Below are positions 28,600 through 33,832 of a DNA stretch of 33,832 bases, piece by piece. The notes below the pieces were generated by a model. It was not told the origin of the DNA. It saw only the letters and a list, made by a program, of their open reading frames with translations, and made no database searches. Position 1 is the stretch's first letter; each line of letters starts with the position of its first letter. Source of the DNA: Schoenoplectus triqueter (Eukaryota; Streptophyta; Magnoliopsida; Poales; Cyperaceae). The stretch lies in the NCBI GenBank assembly GCA_964058805.1, contig CAXKVV010001187.1, positions 1-33,832 on the forward strand, written 5' to 3'. Made by a program: the position numbers and the translations under genes.

Positions 28600-28851
28600 C
28601 CTTCGATTTAAATGACTTTTTGATTGTGAATTATAATTAAGACCATCAACAAGATATACATTTGAAATTTTAATATTGTTATTGCCAACAGTTCCTAGCC
28701 TTATAATTTTACTTTTCCTTTGATTGCTTCCAAAAGTGAATGACCTTACAACAGCTGATTCTAATATTTTAAAATTAGACTTATCACTCATCATATGATG
28801 AGAACAACCACTATCAATGATCCAAATATTATTTTTGAGTGATGACACCAA
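28600..28851 (-). pseudogene. Copia aspartic protease fragment joined directly to integrase
   Basis: WIIDSGCSHHMMSDKSNF contains the DSG active site (Asp at residue 13 of the open frame) with the CSxHM signature of copia proteases. It continues through GTVGNNNIKISNVYLVDGL. Right after LNYNSQ the sequence jumps to SFKSKDV-type residues that normally precede integrase, so the ~60-70-residue HHCC pre-integrase domain is deleted. The frame also breaks at the junction. Confidence 0.85.
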
Positions 28852-29014
28852 ATAAATCTATAATTATATACATTAGTTAGCAACCAACATATACTAATTA
28901 AACTCCTTCTAAATATATAACTAATTTAATATGTAGGGAGTATTTAATCAAATCTTACTCTTTTGACTTAGGAACACAAGAAACTTTATATTTGTTGCTC
29001 CATTTCCTAATCTG

Positions 29015-29056
29015 ACATTCAACTGATATGTGCTCTAATTTATAGCACTAATTGCA
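29015..29056 (-). pseudogene. Gag CCHC zinc knuckle with internal stop
   Basis: The frame reads C-N-stop-C-Y-K-L-E-H-I-S-V-E-C, a CX2CX4HX4C knuckle whose third codon is TAG (28-strand complement CTA at 29048-29050). It matches the left element's knuckle at 4347-4388. It would bind element RNA if intact. Confidence 0.8.
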
Positions 29057-29109
29057 AAATGCATTTGATGCCTTTTTCTCACTACCTTGAGCAAAATGAG
29101 ACTAGTAGC

Positions 29110-29828
29110 GTTCTTTTAATTCTTGAGCTCATGTCTTCGATCATTTAAGATTTTTTTATATTTTTTGATTTTGTGACTTTTGTGGTTGTTGGGGAATATA
29201 TCTTTGTGACTCACTATTTTGCGCCCAATTTTGTGACACTTATTGACCTTTAAGTTCATAAAACCAGTCATTCGAACCTCTAAAGTATATCTTATTTGAC
29301 CATTGAGGGATATAGATGTCTCTGTTATCATGATGGTTATAATTATTTATATTCCTCCTTTTTGAGTAATTATATTGATAAGCATGAGATGATTTTTCTT
29401 TATGGTGTTTTATACTTTTCATGTTATCACTTTTATTGACAGACCTTTGAGACTGCCCTCATTTTTTTGGGCTTCCAAGTTTCTTAGGTGCAGATGATGA
29501 TGATATCTTCGCATACCCCAAGACACATTTTATCATGAGATTTTTTAACCACAGACATTTTATCGAGATTCATCTTAGTGTCACATCTCAATTCACTAGA
29601 TGTTCTCAAAGCCTGATTTTTTATTTCTAGATTTTTACACTTTTACTTTTAATAATCCTATGTCACTTAATTGTGACTCATAATGAATTTTACTTTTGAG
29701 TTCATTTATTGTTATCTCACCTTCCCTTACCTTGGGCTCGAGCTCAAAAATTTTGGCATTTAAATCCTCAATATTTTTTTTCTTTGGTGAGTAGGGCATT
29801 ATTTCTTTCATCAAGCAGTGACTCTAAC
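29110..29828 (-). pseudogene. Gag coiled-coil and basic region, right copia element
   Basis: Minus-strand frames hold a Lys/Glu-rich heptad-like stretch (NIEDLNAKIFELE, about 29780-29650), a Ser/Lys patch (SSSAPKKLGSPKK, about 29500-29465) and an Asn/His/Tyr-rich basic stretch (AYQYNYSKRRNINNYNHHDN, inside 29240-29422). The left element has the same order at 2935-3480. Frameshifts separate the parts. Confidence 0.7.
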
Positions 29829-30273
29829 CTAGCATTTGACTTTCTTCTTGTTCTTATACCCATCACTTTTGTGTCTTATCTTGCGATCTTGTCTTCTCTC
29901 GCCTTCTTTATTTTTTAAATGAGAAAATAGCTTGAAGTAGAGTTGAATGATGTACTCTACTTTATGATAAACAAAACACATAACTTTTTTATTTTCTTCC
30001 TCCCGCTCATTGTTGTACTTACACTCGAAGCTTAACATTCTCTGAAATATATTAGAGAGAAGAAGTGCATCATTAGAGCTTTCATGATCAAGTTTTTGTA
30101 TGAAAGGATCAGATACGGTGAATTGAGAGGTGATGGTGATTGAATGGTTGTGAGACTTGATATTTTGCATCGAAAATGCTATGGCTTTAGATTCATATAT
30201 GGGTTCACCAGCTTTCTTAAGGGTTTTCTCAAACCTTCTCAAATGTGCATACACCTCGTCGGGAATAAATGTA
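29829..30273 (-). pseudogene. Copia gag, middle segment after the solo LTR
   Basis: The open frame reads on from the UBN2 domain: PDEVYAHLRRFEKTLKKAGE then ESKAIAFSMQN, a typical gag linker, with Lys/Glu-rich helices after it. At 30274-30278 lies the target duplication GCTTG, beyond which the solo LTR begins. The frame in the two flanking gag pieces is the same once the LTR and one target copy are discounted. The apparent start codon at 30317 is inside the LTR and artificial. Confidence 0.8.
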
Positions 30274-30929
30274 GCTTGTGTAGGGATTCGGAATGCCCAA
30301 ATCCCATTAATGCTCAAGCTGCGGAAAGATCGTAGAACAAAAATTTTACTTCTACTTAAGTTAGGGATTAAAGTATGTCGGATAATAACCGAGAGTTACA
30401 GACATTTAATCCTTTACAAAAGACGGTAAAATATTATTTTACTTCTAACTTAAGCTTAGGGTTAAAGTGATGTGTCGGATGATTACCGAGAGATACACAC
30501 CTCTTTAAACCTTTATTGATCTACTCCATGATTGATTTCTAAAATATTAATCTACTTAACAATTAAATAGATTAATATAAGATGTTATACCTCGCTTCCA
30601 AATTTCAATTGGAATGAAAATCGGCTTGTCTCGGAGCACCAAACGTCTGATGCCTCTGTAGGTTATCCACCAGGACTGACCAGAGAGCGGTTTATTTCTT
30701 TTGCCAGAAATACCGTAAACCGCGGTTTCTCGCAAAAACACTATTCACCCGAGAAAAGATGAAATAGTACTATTCACGACTCGCAGTAATTCTGTTTCAC
30801 AAATGTGCAGAAATACCGCAACTTTCGTAAAAACACTATTCACCGATCCCGTGAATTCTGAAACAACCGTATACCGAGAGAGAGAAAGTAGAACTGATTT
30901 GGTGGAACTTTTTCTCTCACCCTACCCCT

Positions 30930-30938
30930 CTATTTATA
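30930..30938 (-). promoter_or_regulatory. LTR TATA box (TATAAATAG)
   Basis: A canonical plant TATA box on the minus strand, followed by a purine/pyrimidine-rich leader. It lies about 110 bases downstream of the TGGGCY array in the LTR U3. Confidence 0.65.
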
Positions 30939-31011
30939 GAAAAAGTGGAATTGACAAATTACCAAAATGCCCTCGTGAATAGTAGGGAGGTTTCAAAGTG
31001 AAAAGACCAAA

Positions 31012-31240
31012 ATACCCTTAAAGTTCATCCAATTTACCAAAACGCCATTGGGCTTTTTGGCCAAATTACCGAAATACCCTTGGGCTTTTGGACAAATTAC
31101 CAAAATACCCTTGGAGGTCATCATGGGCTTTTCATGGGCCTTTTTGGGCTTTTCGGATTTTAGGCTTTTTTGGGCTTTTTTGATTTTGGGCTTTTAATTA
31201 TTAATTAAGACTTTAATTATAAATGGGCTTTGGCCCATAA
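31012..31240. repeat. Array of TGGGCY motifs and ATACCCTTGGGCTTTT units in LTR U3
   Basis: Eight TGGGCT/TGGGCC motifs start at 31049, 31081, 31124, 31135, 31145, 31171, 31187 and 31224. Around 31012-31115 three imperfect units combine ATTACCRAAATACCCTTGG with GGGCTTTT. TGGGCY is the Site II motif bound by TCP factors in plants. Confidence 0.8.
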
Positions 31241-32392
31241 TTCAAATCCATAATTAACATTTAAAATCCAAATCAAATATATATAATTGTCATCTACAAT
31301 TATATTTTTCTCGGTTATTGTTTCGGCGAATTTATATGACGTGTCCAACACGTTATAAATTCAATCTGATTTTTGCTTCTTGTCATATCTATGACAAATA
31401 TAATTATATCATATATAATTAATTATAACCATCTTATTATTAATTATAAACAATTTATAATTAATCAATAAGATTCTCCGATTAACTCCTATACGGTGTG
31501 ACCCGACAGGATCCGTGTTATGTTGGTAAATAGAGTTAAAACCGTTTTAACTTCTATAATCATAGGAGGCATCTGGCAGAATGCACTATGACCATCCAAT
31601 TACACAGATGATGATGTACTGTACAATATCATGATCCAGTAAACTATTTACTTGTGTTTAATTCTTTTGTCTCATAGCTATCAGATCAGTTTCAAGGTAG
31701 GTATGTGTCATCCTTGCAAACTTAATCTTTTTTTGATCCTGAGTAAAATATCAAATATAATTACTCTTGTAATTATACTGCTAGCAGATAATCTTACTCT
31801 ATCAAGGGGCCCAGTGATGCTATAACTCATATAGAAATATGATGGACAATAGTACTTTTGGCAAACCATCTCTTCCTCCGCATAAGTTATGTATACCGAA
31901 GAGCTACCTTTATAGCCACCTTTTACGGATAACGTTTGGTAGAAATCACACACATACATATCTTATGTAGGAAAGATGAATACCTCATACTTTAGAATTT
32001 AATACTGAACGAAAACATTAATGACACGAACACAATTCCATTTAATGTTTCATTCGGGGTCTATCAAATACGATGTTCCGTGAACATCTATCTATGTGAT
32101 TAAAATGACAACTCTTTGTCTATGGTCTGTAAAACTTGACCATCATTTAATCCACATACTAACCTGATAACGGTTAATTAGTGTTCCTGCTAATTACCTT
32201 GGTTAGTGACTTTTAAGAGTATATTCTATATTATGAAGTTTCACAATTCCAGTCATGAACTCGGAATGATTCATAAATTCAATAATACTCAAGGAAACAA
32301 AATATCGTTTAAATATCCAATTCATGAACAAAGCTTTATATAACCAATTTATCGTATTATTGACTTCAAGATTATTATAAACTAACAGCTTG

Positions 32393-32958
32393 AACTCCTT
32401 GCATAGCCTCCAGGACACTAACGTGCCCTTCCCATTTGGATTTCCTAAACATCACACGCAAAAGTTTCCTTACAACTATTTTGTTAGAAAGAGTTTCTAC
32501 CAATTCACTAAATTCATTTTGAATATGTATAAGTCTATTATATAAATTTTCAAGGGTTTCACCATCCTCTAACCTAAAATTTTTAAATTTTATTTCAAGT
32601 ATGGTAATTTTGATCTTTTTTATTTGTGAATTTTCCTCATATCCAGTTATTAGTGCATTCCATATTTCATGAGCAATGATCATATTACCGAACAATAAAG
32701 CTAGACTCTCACTTATTGAATTTAATATAAAATTTACTGCATTGTCATTTGTCCTTTTGTCCAATAGTGACTTGATAGTAAATATGCTAGTGGCATGATT
32801 ATATTTTGGTATGTACTATTTTTCAACTACATTCCAAACCTTTAGTATATCAAGATAGTTTACCATGATTATTTTCCAATGACTAAAATTTTTGGTAGTT
32901 TGACCAAACACCAGGGGTTCTTTGATAAATCTTGGTGGTACCAATTGATGAATCTAAT
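32393..32958 (-). pseudogene. Copia gag N-terminal (UBN2) domain with one in-frame stop
   Basis: The frame starts just left of the primer-binding site and reads PRFIKEPLVFGQTTKNFSHW, the usual opening of copia gag (tether to a W). It hits TAG at 32816-32818 and continues in the same frame through NAVNFILNSISES, HEIWNALITGYEE, LEDGETLENLYNRL and VVRKLLRVM, the UBN2 core. The solo LTR cuts it at 32392. The ATG at 32764 is internal, so the nominal 129-codon ORF understates the domain. Confidence 0.85.
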
Positions 32959-32965
32959 ATCACAT

Positions 32966-32977
32966 GCTCTGATACCA
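32966..32977 (-). other. Primer-binding site TGGTATCAGAGC (minus strand)
   Basis: A perfect complement to initiator Met tRNA, just inside the LTR end and 8 bases from the gag frame. It fixes the element's minus orientation and, by homology, the left element's primer site. Confidence 0.88.
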
Positions 32978-33110
32978 CTTTGTTTTCTATAAGATTGTAG
33001 TATTAAATTCTAACCACAGTAAAATTAAAATTAAAATAAGATAAAGAAGATATGACATAATATTTAATGAAGTTTGACTATGAAGATATGACATAATAAT
33101 TCTAACCATT

Positions 33111-33535
33111 TTGTTCATCTGTTACAACGGTTAGTTGATTCTAACCCTAATTGAGGCTAATTGTTGCAACGGATGTGCATTTCATTACAACGGTTGTGTA
33201 CAGATTGTCACAATCAATTTATCCATATTTCATTGGTATTTATCCGTTATAACGAAATAATATTCTGTTACAACGGTTGTAAGCATTATGCTCGGGTAAC
33301 TTTTAGACCATTTTTGTACACAAAATGATTTAGTCTGTTACAACGGTTATCATAACTGTTGTAATGGTTATAGCTGCACACAATAGAATTTATATCAAAA
33401 TAATTTATTATAATGGTTATGGATTCATTGCAATGGTTGTGAACTAATCAGGCGTTGGAAACTTTTGGCTCAGATTTGTATTGAAATTGATTTAATCTGT
33501 TAGAACATTTGTGATTATCGTTGCAACGGTTAGAG
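33111..33535 (-). promoter_or_regulatory. CCGTTG/CAACGG motif array in LTR U3
   Basis: Six exact CAACGG motifs, mostly as ACAACGGTT or GCAACGGTT, and several variants (ATAACG, CAATGG, AACTGTTGTAATGG) occur within 425 bases. AACGG is the core of the plant mitosis-specific activator bound by three-repeat MYBs, and CNGTTR is the general plant MYB site. The left element's 3' LTR has a decayed version (about 5030-5310) just upstream of its TATA box. Confidence 0.6.
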
Positions 33536-33730
33536 CATGACACCTTCATTTTAATTGCTTTAATCTCAAGAAAAAAATTGATTACCTTTGTATATTACAA
33601 ATCTAATCTAAATCTTCTTGAATTCTCTAAAGAAGTATAACCCAAATAAATTAGTCTTCTATATTAGCTTTAACTTGTAATTATCAATCTCAAAGAAACT
33701 ATTAAATTTTAAATATGAGAATTATTTACA

Positions 33731-33766
<36 letters not shown>

Positions 33767-33767
33767 A
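33731..33767. repeat. (TA)n(TG)9 compound microsatellite
   Basis: TA repeats pass into TG repeats within the right LTR region. Confidence 0.95.
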
Positions 33768-33832
33768 TAGTAAATCTAGCTTGCTCTTAAGTTCACAGAG
33801 ATGTTTTGTTAGCTTAACTCAAAAAATATATC

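Larger units (their letters stand above)
30279..32387 (-). mobile_element. 2109-bp solo LTR nested in copia gag
   Basis: The sequence begins TGTAGGGATTCGG and ends TTATAAACTAACA, so TG...CA on either strand. It is flanked by perfect 5-bp copies of GCTTG (30274-30278 and 32388-32392). Inside there is no primer site, coding region or second LTR, so it is a solo LTR left by recombination. A TATAAATAG box on the minus strand (30930-30938) sets the orientation, with U3 to its right. Internal repeats include two ~75-base related copies (about 30345-30417, 30438-30515) and paired AAATACCG...AAAAACACTATTCACC blocks (about 30708-30752, 30810-30844). The element family is not identified. Confidence 0.92.
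27385..33832 (-). mobile_element. Degenerate Ty1/copia element, minus strand, truncated in RT
   Basis: Read right to left: LTR with CCGTTG motif array (to about 32990, running off the window), primer-binding site (32966-32977), gag (about 32958-29015, interrupted by a solo LTR), protease (28851-28600), integrase (28597-28120 and beyond), and the start of RT (about 27730-27385). Gag-PR-IN-RT order is that of Ty1/copia. The coiled-coil gag extension and HEFSAPxTPQ-type integrase suggest a Sirevirus-like lineage, tentatively. RNase H and the 3' LTR are missing. Stops, frameshifts, a deleted pre-integrase domain and a lost catalytic Asp make it inactive. Confidence 0.85.
32990..33832 (-). repeat. 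LTR of the right copia element (runs off the window)
   Basis: Between the primer site and the window edge. The inner part holds GAAGATATGACATAAT twice (about 33047, 33082). The part 33111-33535 holds six exact CAACGG motifs plus many near copies. The left element's TATAAAAG and R region have no clear counterpart here, so this LTR seems internally deleted. A (TA)n(TG)9 run lies at 33731-33767. Confidence 0.65.

Noticed and set aside
30302..32395. TCAAGCTG/CAGCTTGA as terminal inverted repeats of a DNA transposon
   Set aside because: The TG...CA boundaries at 30279 and 32387 with exact GCTTG duplications explain the insertion better and keep the gag frame.

Overview
This is nuclear DNA from a flowering plant, probably a eudicot; the species cannot be named from the sequence. 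It is very AT-rich and holds Ty1/copia and Ty3/gypsy relics with initiator-Met-tRNA primer sites, several MITE families, long (TA)n runs, a SINE scrap, and one convincing spliced gene with plant-type splice sites. No rRNA or tRNA gene and no CRISPR array was found.

Layout. 1-158: probable Helitron 3' end. 1618-5840: degraded gag-only copia-type element on the + strand, with LTR remnants at both ends and a gypsy-type LTR insertion inside its gag. 6843-8386: a 1.5 kb block between two ~35-bp direct repeats, holding a foldback and a 102-bp tandem repeat. 8604-9613: the one solid gene, two exons, 205 aa, with a G-box and TGGGCY motifs upstream. 10.4-21.1 kb: MITE-dense intergenic DNA. It has two hAT-type elements with GGGTC repeats (10828-11256, 16595-16991), one with CTCGA repeats (15312-15943), one with GGTCC/GGACC repeats (17468-18029), two foldback families A and B tied to long (TA)n runs (13247-14508, 18257-18702, 20096-21056), three diverged copies of a ~0.5 kb segment, and a 46-codon minus-strand ORF. 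21.4-23.1 kb: gutted gypsy element. 23127-24665: a 1539-bp hAT-type element with GGACC arrays at both ends and a perfect 8-bp target duplication. 24.7-26.2 kb: a likely gene start (CT-rich leader, uORF, short first exon, T-rich intron) with no recognisable downstream exons. 26680-26726: a 47-bp SINE scrap in a perfect 19-bp target duplication. 27385-33832: a minus-strand copia element with gag, protease, integrase and partial reverse transcriptase, all broken. A 2109-bp solo LTR with perfect 5-bp target duplications is nested in its gag.

The two copia elements belong to one family: gag coiled coil, basic Asn-rich tract and zinc knuckle align between them. The left copy lacks pol entirely. Both LTRs carry clustered CAACGG/CCGTTG-like motifs in U3, resembling MYB or mitosis-specific-activator sites.

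The most unusual pattern is the repeated module [foldback A]-(TA)n-[foldback B], found twice in the same relative order. Next are the GGACC-array hAT elements with clear target duplications, and the GGGTC hAT insertion whose pre-insertion site survives in a paralogous segment. All comparisons were made by eye; percentages, ages and database identities were not computed.
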